A stretch of 64,000 nucleotides of DNA, taken from positions 1-64,000 of the forward strand of contig JAMFSL010000154.1 of assembly GCA_026225275.1 (NCBI GenBank). Direction: 5' to 3'. Position 1 is the first letter of the stretch, and every line of letters starts with the position of its first letter. The notes under the pieces are model-generated. The model saw only the letters and a program-made list of their open reading frames with translations. It was not told the DNA's origin and searched no databases. The stretch comes from Puia dinghuensis. Its GTDB lineage: Bacteria; Bacteroidota; Bacteroidia; Chitinophagales; Chitinophagaceae. Of this stretch, positions 34,100 to 43,100 are shown one piece after another. The translations under genes and the position numbers were made by a program.

Positions 34100-36862
34100 A
34101 TGAAAAATGCTTTTCTCCAGTTACTGCTCACTTTGATTAGCCCCTTCACGTTTTCGCAGGGAACGATTATTAAATATCTGTCCGGAACGGACAAGGACCA
34201 TACAGTCCAATGGGATTTTTACTGTACGGGAGGGAGCAACAGTGGAAAATGGACAACGATTGCCGTCCCGTCCAACTGGGAATTGCAAGGTTTCGGCACC
34301 TATAACTACGGGCATGATAAAACAAAAGGCAACGAACAGGGCCTCTATAAACATGAGTTCTTTGCGGAGCGATGGACAGGCAAAAAAGTGTTTATCGTGT
34401 TTGAAGGGTCGATGACGGATACAAAAGTCATGATCAACGGCCAACTGGCAGGCCCCATACATCAGGGTGGCTTCTACCAGTTTAAATATGATATAACCGG
34501 CTTAATAAAAACAAATGCCAAAAATGTACTCGAGGTTACGGTAGACAAAACATCCGCAAATGCCTCCGTTAACGACGCAGAACGGAGAAACAGTGATTTT
34601 TGGGTGTTTGGCGGCATTTTCCGGCCTGTATACCTGGAAATCGTTCCCCAAACTTTTATTGATCGGATCGCTATTGATGCCACTGCCGGCGGCTTATTTA
34701 AGCTTGACGTGTACCTTCAGCATGTAGTTGGCGGCGAAGCGGTTGAAGCACAGCTGCAGAAACGGGATGGCACTAATATCGGAACGCCTTTTTCAACAGC
34801 GGCGGATACCACATCGGAAAAAGTGCATTTGGAAAGCTATTTGGAAAGACCACTGCTGTGGAGCAGTGAGTTTCCTAATTTGTACCAGGTCGTTATTACG
34901 GTAAAAAGCAAATCAGGCCCGGTTATCCATCGTGTTTGGCAAAGGTTCGGTTTTCGAACTATTGAATTGCGGGCTAATGACGGATTTTACGTCAATGGGA
35001 TAAAAGTAGTACTGAAAGGCTGTTGCCGGCATAGCTTTTGGCCTGAATCCGGCAGAACCCTAAGCTATGGCATAAATTTGTCAGATGTGAATTTAATGAA
35101 GCAAATGAACATGAACGCCGTAAGGATGTCACATTATCCGCCGGATCGTGACTTTTTAGACATTTGCGATTCGCTCGGATTATATGTGCTTGACGAATTG
35201 ACGGGCTGGCAGGCAAAATATGATACAGTAGTGGGACGTAAATTAGTAAAAGAGCTGGTGATCAGGGATGTAAATCATCCATCTATTGTTTTTTGGGATA
35301 ACGGCAATGAAGGCGGATGGAATACCGGATTAGATAATGATTATTCCCTGTATGACCCTCAGAAACGTACCGTATTGCATCCATGGGCAGATTTTAACGG
35401 AGCGGATAACCACCATTATCCTGACTACAAGTACCTATTGAAAACTGTAGCAACCGGAAAAGATGTTTTTTTCCCGACGGAATTTTTGCATGGTTTATAC
35501 GATGGCGGCGCCGGGGCAGGGCTGGACGATTTTTGGGACTGCATGACGAAGTATCCGCACAACGCCGGCGGTTTTATCTGGGCCTTCCTGGATGAAGCCG
35601 TTCTTCGTAAAGATAAGAACGGCCTTTATGATACGGACGGTAATCACGCGCCTGACGGCATTGTCGGCCCACACCGGGAAAAAGAGGCCAGTTTCTATAC
35701 CATTAAAGAAATTTGGTCACCGGTGTATATTAACCTTCAATCGGTTGATAAAAGCTTCAACGGGGAAATACCTGTTGAAAACAGGTATGCTTTTACCAAC
35801 CTTAGCCAGTGCTTATTCAGATGGAAGCTGGTTAAATTCCCGACTGCCCGCGAAAAGGCGACAAAGGAAACAATAAAAGCGGAAGGCACCGTTGTCAACA
35901 CTAATATTAAATCATCCGGCAAAGGCATACTTAAGCTCGGCCTGCCTGCGTCCTGGGCAAAAAATGACGCCCTTTATTTAACCGCGTTCGGGCCGGACCA
36001 TAAAGAAATATATACCTGGACCTGGCCTATCCCATCCACGAAAGATTTACCAAAAGGGTTTCCGGTATTTGCTTCCAAATCGACCATACAAGCTATGGAG
36101 ACTTCAAATACTGTAGCGGTAAAATGCGATGGGATAACTTATTATTTTAGTAAGGGTACGGGATATATCCTAAAGGTCGTCAGGCCGGGTTGCACGATAT
36201 CCCTGTCAGGCGGACCGGTTTTGGCAGGAGTAAAAACAGAACTAAACCAATTCGTTTATGAACGGCTAAACGAGCAATACATCATTGAAGCGAATTACCG
36301 GGGTGAAGACTCGCTGCACGTTAAATGGACTTTCACGCCGGGACATCCTGTTAAACTCGAGTATACCTATTCGCAGAGCGGAGATGTGGATTTTTCCGGG
36401 ATCACTTTTAATTATCCCGAAGAAAAGATGGAGGGCATGAAATGGCTGGGTCGTGGTCCGTACCGGGTGTGGAAAAACAGGCTGAAAGGAGAACGTTTTG
36501 GTGTTTGGCATAAGGCTTACAACAATACTGTTACAGGACAGACCTGGGATTATCCCGAATTCAAAGGTTATCACGGAGCGGTCAAATGGGTGGTGATCGA
36601 AAATAATCAGTCCCCCTTTACTGTATATTGCGGCAATAACGATGTGTATCTGCAAATGCTGCATCCGGCGAGGGAAGCGGACGCCTTGAAAAACAATAAT
36701 GTAGAACCGGCATTTCCCGAAGGTAGCATCGGTTTCCTGCATGCTATTGCACCGATAGGTACAAAATTTCATTCTGCCGATGCAATGGGCCCGCAAGGTC
36801 AAAAGACCCCAGCTGCCGGTCAACCGATAAGCGGCATACTCTGGTTTGATTTTCTTAAATGA
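34100..36862 (+). CDS. Secreted GH2-family beta-glycosidase
   Basis: The 920-residue enzyme has a short signal peptide ending near TFSQG and the GH2 layout: jelly-roll (ERWTGKKVFIVFEGS), immunoglobulin-like domain, TIM barrel and C-terminal domains. The barrel has the marker RMSHYPPDRDFLDICDSLG, an acid/base Glu in WDNGNEGGWN and a probable nucleophile Glu in FFPTEFLHG. It differs from the LacZ-type enzyme at 16200 in length and spacing, so a different beta-linkage (galactoside, glucuronide or mannoside) is likely. Its stop overlaps the start of the GH76 gene by 4 bp (ATGA). Confidence 0.88.
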   Translation: MKNAFLQLLLTLISPFTFSQGTIIKYLSGTDKDHTVQWDFYCTGGSNSGKWTTIAVPSNWELQGFGTYNYGHDKTKGNEQGLYKHEFFAERWTGKKVFIVFEGSMTDTKVMINGQLAGPIHQGGFYQFKYDITGLIKTNAKNVLEVTVDKTSANASVNDAERRNSDFWVFGGIFRPVYLEIVPQTFIDRIAIDATAGGLFKLDVYLQHVVGGEAVEAQLQKRDGTNIGTPFSTAADTTSEKVHLESYLERPLLWSSEFPNLYQVVITVKSKSGPVIHRVWQRFGFRTIELRANDGFYVNGIKVVLKGCCRHSFWPESGRTLSYGINLSDVNLMKQMNMNAVRMSHYPPDRDFLDICDSLGLYVLDELTGWQAKYDTVVGRKLVKELVIRDVNHPSIVFWDNGNEGGWNTGLDNDYSLYDPQKRTVLHPWADFNGADNHHYPDYKYLLKTVATGKDVFFPTEFLHGLYDGGAGAGLDDFWDCMTKYPHNAGGFIWAFLDEAVLRKDKNGLYDTDGNHAPDGIVGPHREKEASFYTIKEIWSPVYINLQSVDKSFNGEIPVENRYAFTNLSQCLFRWKLVKFPTAREKATKETIKAEGTVVNTNIKSSGKGILKLGLPASWAKNDALYLTAFGPDHKEIYTWTWPIPSTKDLPKGFPVFASKSTIQAMETSNTVAVKCDGITYYFSKGTGYILKVVRPGCTISLSGGPVLAGVKTELNQFVYERLNEQYIIEANYRGEDSLHVKWTFTPGHPVKLEYTYSQSGDVDFSGITFNYPEEKMEGMKWLGRGPYRVWKNRLKGERFGVWHKAYNNTVTGQTWDYPEFKGYHGAVKWVVIENNQSPFTVYCGNNDVYLQMLHPAREADALKNNNVEPAFPEGSIGFLHAIAPIGTKFHSADAMGPQGQKTPAAGQPISGILWFDFLK

Positions 36863-38034
36863 TGATAATAATGACCCAAAAAAAAGAAATACTTCGCTCT
36901 CCATATTGGAACATTGTTTCATTTTGCCTGCTTACGATCACCCTTTCTCACAGGGTCTCCGGCCAGGGCATTACCACCAGCCCCGACACGGCCTCTACCG
37001 GGACGAGCCGATATCAGCAGGAGCTGTCGTCCCTGCAACGGGCCATCTCCAGGAACTTTTACGACAGCGCCGCGGGTTACTATAAGGAATGGCCGGGTCC
37101 CGATCAACCGAGACACCCCTACACCTATTTGTGGTCGCTCTGTGCCTTGTTCCAGGCGGACAACGAAATAGAAAAACTGGAGCCTCGGGCTACCCTTTTG
37201 CAACCCCTTCTCTCTATCATCCGGGATTACGAAGATCCTGCTCCACCGCAACCCGGATTCGCGGACTACATCCGCAAATTCTCCGGCGGCGAACGCTATT
37301 ACGACGATAACCAATGGCTGGGCATCACCGCGCTCGACGCCTATGCCCGGACAAAAGACACAGGATATTTATCGCTAGGCCGGGAGATCTATACGTTTAT
37401 GATGACAGGTTACGACACCGTTCTCACTGGCGGATTATACTGGAAGGAGAACAGGAAGACAAGCAAGAACACCTGCTCGAATGGTCCTGGTATTCTGGTG
37501 GCCCTTCAATTATACGAGGCCACCAAGGATCGCGGCTACCTGGACACCGCCCTGATGTTATACCATTGGGTGAATAAAACATTGAAAGCGCCATCAGGGC
37601 TATACTACGATAACATCACTATCAAAGGCCGGATCAGCACGCCTATCCTGTCCTATAATACCGGCACGATGCTCGAATCCAATATCTACCTGTACGAATG
37701 TACCGGCGATAAAAACTACCTGCAGGAGGCCATATCTATCGCCGATAGCTCCCTTCCTTATTTCTATGGCGGAACACGATTCCGGGACACTTACTGGTTC
37801 AACGTCGTACTCCTGCGTGCCTACCAGCACCTTTTGACATACGATAAAGACACCAAATATATCATGGGTTTTAAGCAATGCCTGGACTACGTCCTGCAAA
37901 ACGAAAAGAACGAAAGAGGACTGTTCGCGGAAAAGGGCAAGCCCCTCGATCTGGTAGCGCATGCAGGTATGCTGGAGATGCTGACACGATTCGCCTGGTT
38001 AGACCAAAAGGGCATTATAGCCCATCAACAATAA
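36859..38034 (+). CDS. Secreted GH76 alpha-1,6-mannanase
   Basis: The 391-residue protein has a signal region (IVSFCLLTITLSHRVSGQ) and the GH76 (alpha/alpha)6 fold. The paired catalytic Asp residues are Asp149-Asp150 in RYYDDNQWLGI. Other family blocks are KEWPGPDQPRHPYTYLWSLCAL, TCSNGPGILVALQLYEAT and SYNTGTMLESNIYLYECTGD. GH76 enzymes cut the alpha-1,6-mannan backbone of fungal-type mannan, usually at the surface or in the periplasm. The first ATG (36859) overlaps the GH2 stop; a Met at 36871 gives a more usual signal peptide. It is the clearest pointer to an alpha-mannan substrate. Confidence 0.9.
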   Translation: MMIIMTQKKEILRSPYWNIVSFCLLTITLSHRVSGQGITTSPDTASTGTSRYQQELSSLQRAISRNFYDSAAGYYKEWPGPDQPRHPYTYLWSLCALFQADNEIEKLEPRATLLQPLLSIIRDYEDPAPPQPGFADYIRKFSGGERYYDDNQWLGITALDAYARTKDTGYLSLGREIYTFMMTGYDTVLTGGLYWKENRKTSKNTCSNGPGILVALQLYEATKDRGYLDTALMLYHWVNKTLKAPSGLYYDNITIKGRISTPILSYNTGTMLESNIYLYECTGDKNYLQEAISIADSSLPYFYGGTRFRDTYWFNVVLLRAYQHLLTYDKDTKYIMGFKQCLDYVLQNEKNERGLFAEKGKPLDLVAHAGMLEMLTRFAWLDQKGIIAHQQ

Positions 38035-38042
38035 ATCTGTGT

Positions 38043-38903
38043 ATGATAAAAGAACTGACAGCGCAACAGATTATCGACCGCATCCGGGTCGAATGCGGCG
38101 ACACCTGGAGAACGTCTGCAGCAGATGTATTTGACTGCGGAAACCCGGATACGCTCATCACAGGAATCGCAACCAGTTACACTCCTTCTATCGACGTCCT
38201 GCAACGAGCCGTCACGGCCGGTAAGAATCTCCTCATCACCCAGCAGCCCGCGTTCTATGGCGAGACTGCTGCGTACCTGGCAAAAGACCCAGCCTATCTT
38301 TTTAAAAAAGAGTTTATCGAAAAAAATAACCTCGTCATCTGGAGGTTCTATGACAATTGGATGGCGCGTCGTATGGATGGCCAGCTCCTCGGCCTTGCCA
38401 AGGCGCTCGGCTGGGAAAAATACCATCTCCCTCCGGATCGTCGCGAAAGCGCAGCCGCGTTCGATGATCCCGCCTATGCCTCAACCAACAACTATTTCAT
38501 GCTTCCCGAAACCTCCCTCCGGGAGATCATCCCCTACATCGAACAAAAACTCGATATAAAAGGTATCCGCGTCATCGGTGATCCGGCGACGAAAATCCGC
38601 AAAGTCGCCGTATCACATGGTATGTTCCAGTTTTCCCAACTACTGAGATTCCTAAGCGTCCCTGATGTCGATCTCATCCTGGTCGCAGAGGCCATCGAAT
38701 GGGAAAGTCCGGAATATTTCCGGGACCTGCTGACCTGGAAAGGAAATGACAAAGCGATGATCCTTCTCGGCCGTGAGGCTTCGGAAGATCCGGGCTATGG
38801 CGTGGTGGCATCGTGGCTAAAAACGTTTATCCCGGAAGTGCCCATAGAATGGTTGTCGGCAGGAGAGCCCTTTGGGGTACCTTCCGCTCCGTCGGCAAAA
38901 TAA
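38043..38903 (+). CDS. NIF3-like protein without metal-binding histidines
   Basis: From the Met at 38043 (MIKELTAQQIIDRIR) this is a 286-residue NIF3-family protein with no signal peptide. The family hallmark VTGIATA..A...G.NLIITHHP appears as ITGIATSYTPSIDVLQRAV followed by LLITQQPAFYG. The His positions that normally bind the dinuclear metal site are Gln here. The C-terminal GHxxSE-type element reads LLGREASEDPG, again without His. Its paralogue at 38912 keeps both histidines and is Tat-exported. The biological role of NIF3 proteins is unsettled. A longer in-frame start overlapping GH76 was rejected because that extension looks non-coding. Confidence 0.75.
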   Translation: MIKELTAQQIIDRIRVECGDTWRTSAADVFDCGNPDTLITGIATSYTPSIDVLQRAVTAGKNLLITQQPAFYGETAAYLAKDPAYLFKKEFIEKNNLVIWRFYDNWMARRMDGQLLGLAKALGWEKYHLPPDRRESAAAFDDPAYASTNNYFMLPETSLREIIPYIEQKLDIKGIRVIGDPATKIRKVAVSHGMFQFSQLLRFLSVPDVDLILVAEAIEWESPEYFRDLLTWKGNDKAMILLGREASEDPGYGVVASWLKTFIPEVPIEWLSAGEPFGVPSAPSAK

Positions 38904-38911
38904 AAATCTTT

Positions 38912-39823
38912 ATGAAAAAAAACGATTTTTCCAGAAGAACGTTCCTGCGGCTATCAGGCATGGGTATGGCCGGCATCGGTCTGCCCATTATGAGTCTGGC
39001 CGTTTCCGGCGGCAAATCTACTCCGCTGACTGCCGGTGATGTGATCGAAAGGATCAAGGCGCATGTCGGCGTTCCCTGGAAAACACCCACTGTCGATACC
39101 ATCAAAGGCGGTAACGCCGGTATTGCCGTCACCGGTATAACCACGACATTCATGGCCACGCTCGATGTCATCCAACGGTCGGCGGCGGCAGGCAGGAACA
39201 TGATCATTACGCACGAGCCGACCTTCTGGAGCAACCTGGACCTGCCCGACGGCCTCACCGACAATCCCCTCTACCAGCATAAAATGGAGGTGATCAACCG
39301 CGGTCATCTTGTTGTCTGGCGTTTTCACGACCACTGGCATGCCCGCCAGCCGGACGGCATCATGGAAGGACAGCAGCACATCCTTGGCTGGGATCAATAC
39401 CAGAATGTCGCCGTGGATGGGATCAGGAACGGTGTATTTGAGCTGCCCCAAACGATCACCCTTCGGGTATTCGCGGAAGACATTGCCCGCAAACTGCAAA
39501 GCGATAATATCCGCGTCATCGGTGACCCCGCGACAAAAGTGTCCAAAGTATGCAATACAGCCAACCACCTCAGGGGCAGCGTAGAGGCGCTGCCGGTCGC
39601 CGATGCCTTTATCATCAAGGAGGCAGATCGGGAAAATGACCTGGCCGAATGGTGCCGCGACATTGTACTATCCGGCCAAAAGAAGGGTTTTATCTTCATT
39701 TCGCACAACCGGGGCGAAGAATTTGGGATGGTTAACTGCGCGCATTGGCTGCGCACGTTCATCCCGGAACTGCCTGTGGAATTTATTGCTTCCGGAGATC
39801 CGTTCTGGCGGACCTTACCGTGA
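38912..39823 (+). CDS. Tat-exported NIF3-like protein
   Basis: From the Met at 38912 this 303-residue protein starts MKKNDFSRRTFLRLSGMGMAG, a twin-arginine signal, so it should be exported folded, probably with its metals bound. The NIF3 core reads VTGITTTFMATLDVIQRSA, then MIITHEPTFWS. The C-terminal element IFISHNRGEEFG keeps the His that the neighbouring paralogue lost. The two share IRVIGDPATK, the WL(K/R)TFIPE region and the overall layout. It is the last gene of the operon that contains the GH38, GH2 and GH76 enzymes. A hydrolase role on a released product is possible, but no substrate can be inferred. Confidence 0.8.
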   Translation: MKKNDFSRRTFLRLSGMGMAGIGLPIMSLAVSGGKSTPLTAGDVIERIKAHVGVPWKTPTVDTIKGGNAGIAVTGITTTFMATLDVIQRSAAAGRNMIITHEPTFWSNLDLPDGLTDNPLYQHKMEVINRGHLVVWRFHDHWHARQPDGIMEGQQHILGWDQYQNVAVDGIRNGVFELPQTITLRVFAEDIARKLQSDNIRVIGDPATKVSKVCNTANHLRGSVEALPVADAFIIKEADRENDLAEWCRDIVLSGQKKGFIFISHNRGEEFGMVNCAHWLRTFIPELPVEFIASGDPFWRTLP

Positions 39824-39937
39824 TCGGACTCGCGGGTCAGTCGCGACAGCGATCACTTAAAAAGTCGACAGCGAACAAATGGTGGAAGATGGATCCATCA
39901 CCCTTTTTGGCCGTAAAGTGGGTGTCCTAACGACTTG

Positions 39938-39967
39938 ACAATTCGTCCATTTTATTTGACGAATTGT
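39938..39967. promoter_or_regulatory. Perfect 10-bp inverted repeat upstream of HTCS gene
   Basis: ACAATTCGTC (39938-39947) and GACGAATTGT (39958-39967) are exact reverse complements separated by 10 bp (CATTTTATTT). The half-site ACAATTCG also occurs in the palindrome upstream of the second SusC gene (61107-61123). Exact 10+10 dyads are rare by chance, so a dimeric regulator is likely to bind, possibly the HTCS product itself. Confidence 0.55.
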
Positions 39968-40116
39968 ACAAATTTGTAAAAGCAAATATTCAAAATCATT
40001 GATTTACAGATTAGAATACCTGCCCTGCGCCAACCGTACACCGTTTTTCCCTTTAACTTATTAACTTTATCATATATTAAGTGCACTGGTTATGTGCCGG
40101 ATGCATAATGTTCAAT

Positions 40117-43100
40117 ATGAGGAGACGAAACTTCTTTAATGCTTGCTGGCTGTTGCTATCCACTATCTCCATAGGTCTGCCCGGCATTTCCTCCGGCCAG
40201 ACCTATCCCTATCAATTCAATTACCTGACGGTAGATGAAGGGCTTTCCCACACCGATGCCAACGATATTGCCCAGGACCGCCTGGGGTATATTTGGGTGG
40301 CTACCTATTTTGGCCTCGACCGGTTTGACGGTTATGTCACCCGACAGTACTATAACAATAATGACCCTGTCAACAATGCTTTTAAGAACCGGATACGCTG
40401 CATTTTCCCGGACGATTCCGGGAAAATCTGGCTGGGTACGGAATTCGGGCTACAGTGTTTTGATCCCCGGACGGAGCAATATACCGACTATACGGCGCCG
40501 GATCAGAAAACCATTCTTCATTTTGAAAAGCTTTATAAACCGGAAGGCCAGCTCATCTATGGCTTCGTGGATGACCGGGTGGAGCTATATTCTGTTGCCC
40601 ATCGGACGCTGGTGAAGATTCCGCTGACCATTCCGGCAGGCATTCATCTGACCGACATGACCGCAGACCGGCAAGGCGTGATCTATCTGTCCAGTGACCA
40701 TGGCTTGTGGATCCTGGATAAAAACGGCCGGTTTCATCCAGTGAATATACAAGGACTTACCGCGGTTAATTGCTCGACAGTCTGTTTTGACGAGGGTAAC
40801 CACCTGATGACGGCGTCGGCCAACACTTTGTATGTTACCGGGATGAAGCCCGCTGGTGACAGCGTCCGGCCGGTCCTCTATGTCCGGGGAAAATTTGATG
40901 CGCCACGAACGAATTTTATCCGAAATATCCTGCATGGCCGAAACGGCGATTTCTGGATTAATAACGGATCTGAATTGTTCCGGTTGGACCAGCACCTCCA
41001 GCTGCTGCAGGAGGTGAGCCGCGGGTCAGGGCCCCGGTCACTAAATACCAGTTCCCTGACAAAAGCGTTTATTGACCGCTCGCAATGCCTGTGGGTATGT
41101 ACTTTCGGGGGCGGGTTGAACTATTGCGACCTGAATGAAAAGCATTTCTATACTTTTCAGCATGAACCGGAAAACCCTAACTCATTAAGCGGAAACCATA
41201 TCCGGAGCGTGCTGGAAGACGGTAACGACGTTTGGATCGGCACGACAGCCAACGGGTTGAACCGCTATGACCGCAGGACGAGACAATTTTCCTTTTATAA
41301 TACTTATAACTCGCCGGTACGGATCAGAGACAATGTCGTCGAATCGCTGGCGCTGGATGACGACCACAATTTGTGGATCGGCTGCGGATCCGGCATCCAA
41401 ATCTTAAGCCCGGATAGAAAAACATGCTGGCAGCCGCCGGGCTACAAGGATTTTCCCACCTATGGTGTCGAGACCCTGGCCAAAGATTGTTTCGGCAATA
41501 TGTGGTTTGGCGACCATATGGACCATTACGGCGTCGTGTGGAAAGACAAAAAACGACAATACCATGTACGCTATTACGGCGAAAGCTACTTCATTCTTGC
41601 CGATAAGACCAAACCCCAGCTGATAGCTTCGAGCACCCATGGATTAAAACGCTATCTCATCGACGACCAGGGCAATATCCTCAAAACCTATTCCTACAAT
41701 GCCTCCACGGCCGCCAACTCCCTGAGTTCCAACTACACGTATCCCATCTGCCGTCAAAACGACAGCGTGTACTGGGTCGGTACCATCGGCGGCGGAGTGG
41801 ACCGGCTAACGCTCGATCCCGATGATGAACATTATTCGGTTCGATCCTACACGGATAAAGACGGCGTGTTTAAAGATATCGAGAGCATGGAGATCGATAA
41901 TGCCGGTAAGATCTGGATGGGGGGAAACGGGTTGGAATGCCTGGACCCGTCCACCGACAAGGTAATCCGGTATGATAAGAACGACGGCTTGCAGGGAAAC
42001 AGCTTCAAAGTGGGTTCGTCCTGTAAAGGCGCAGAAGGCATCCTTTATTTCGGAGGCATTAATGGCCTCAACTACTTTTACCCTGATGAGATCCGGGCGA
42101 ATACCATCGGCGCGACGCCGAGACTCACCGACATCATTATCAATAACCAGCACCCTGCCGTAGGCAGTCCCCAAAGCAAGAATTCGATCCCCGAGACCAT
42201 TGGATATGACTCGTCCCTGGTCCTGAACTATCTGCAAAATAATTTCACGATCTCATTCAGCGCCATGCATTTCGCCGGCCCGCTAAAATGCAGGTATCGC
42301 TACCGCCTGATCGGCTTCGACAAACAATGGAAATATACCGATGGTAAAAACCCGAATGCCGCTTATAGCAATCTCGAATTCAAGCCGTACACTTTCCAGG
42401 TGCAGGCCACGAATAACGACGGCCTTTGGAGTAACGATATAGCTGGAATAGACATCATTATTACGCCCCCCTGGTGGAAGTCGCCGCCGGCGAAAGTGGT
42501 GTATTTCCTGCTCGTCCTGATGGCGCTTGCCGGCATCTATCTGTACCAGGCCCGTTGGTACCGGCTAAAACGAGAATTGGAGGTGCGCGCCGTCAATGAA
42601 AGAAAAAGAGAGGAGATGCATCAGCACCGCGAGGAACTGTATAAACAGCAGCTCACGTTTTTTACGAACATTTCGCATGAGTTCCGCACGCCGCTTACCC
42701 TGATCCTTGGCCCGCTCGAAGCCCTGATCAGCGAAAATAAGAACAGGGCACTCGACACGTCCTATCAGCTGATGCTCAGAAACGCGAAACGGCTCATCAA
42801 CCTGATCAGTGAGCTGATGAACTTCAAAAAGGTAACCGACAGCGTCATAAAACTCCATGTAGAACCCCTCTCCGTCCAGCAATTCTGCAGGGACGTCGCC
42901 GGTGAATTTCAAACCCTGGCCGACAGCAAGGGTATCGCTTTTACGATTGCGGATCATACGGCTGAAAAGGGAGAAGGCGACGTCACTGGCTTCTTTGATG
43001 TCCAGGTGCTCGAAAAGATCTTGTTTAACCTGCTCAACAATGCGTTCAAATACACTAACTCCGGCGGTCGTGTCACCTTTGACATCTTCGAAGACCTTCA

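Noticed and set aside
39824-39930. Short plus-strand frame reading MVEDGSITLFGRKVGVLTT as the end of a lost gene
   Set aside because: Only about 24 codons are open after an in-frame stop; there is no recognisable family, so it may be chance.
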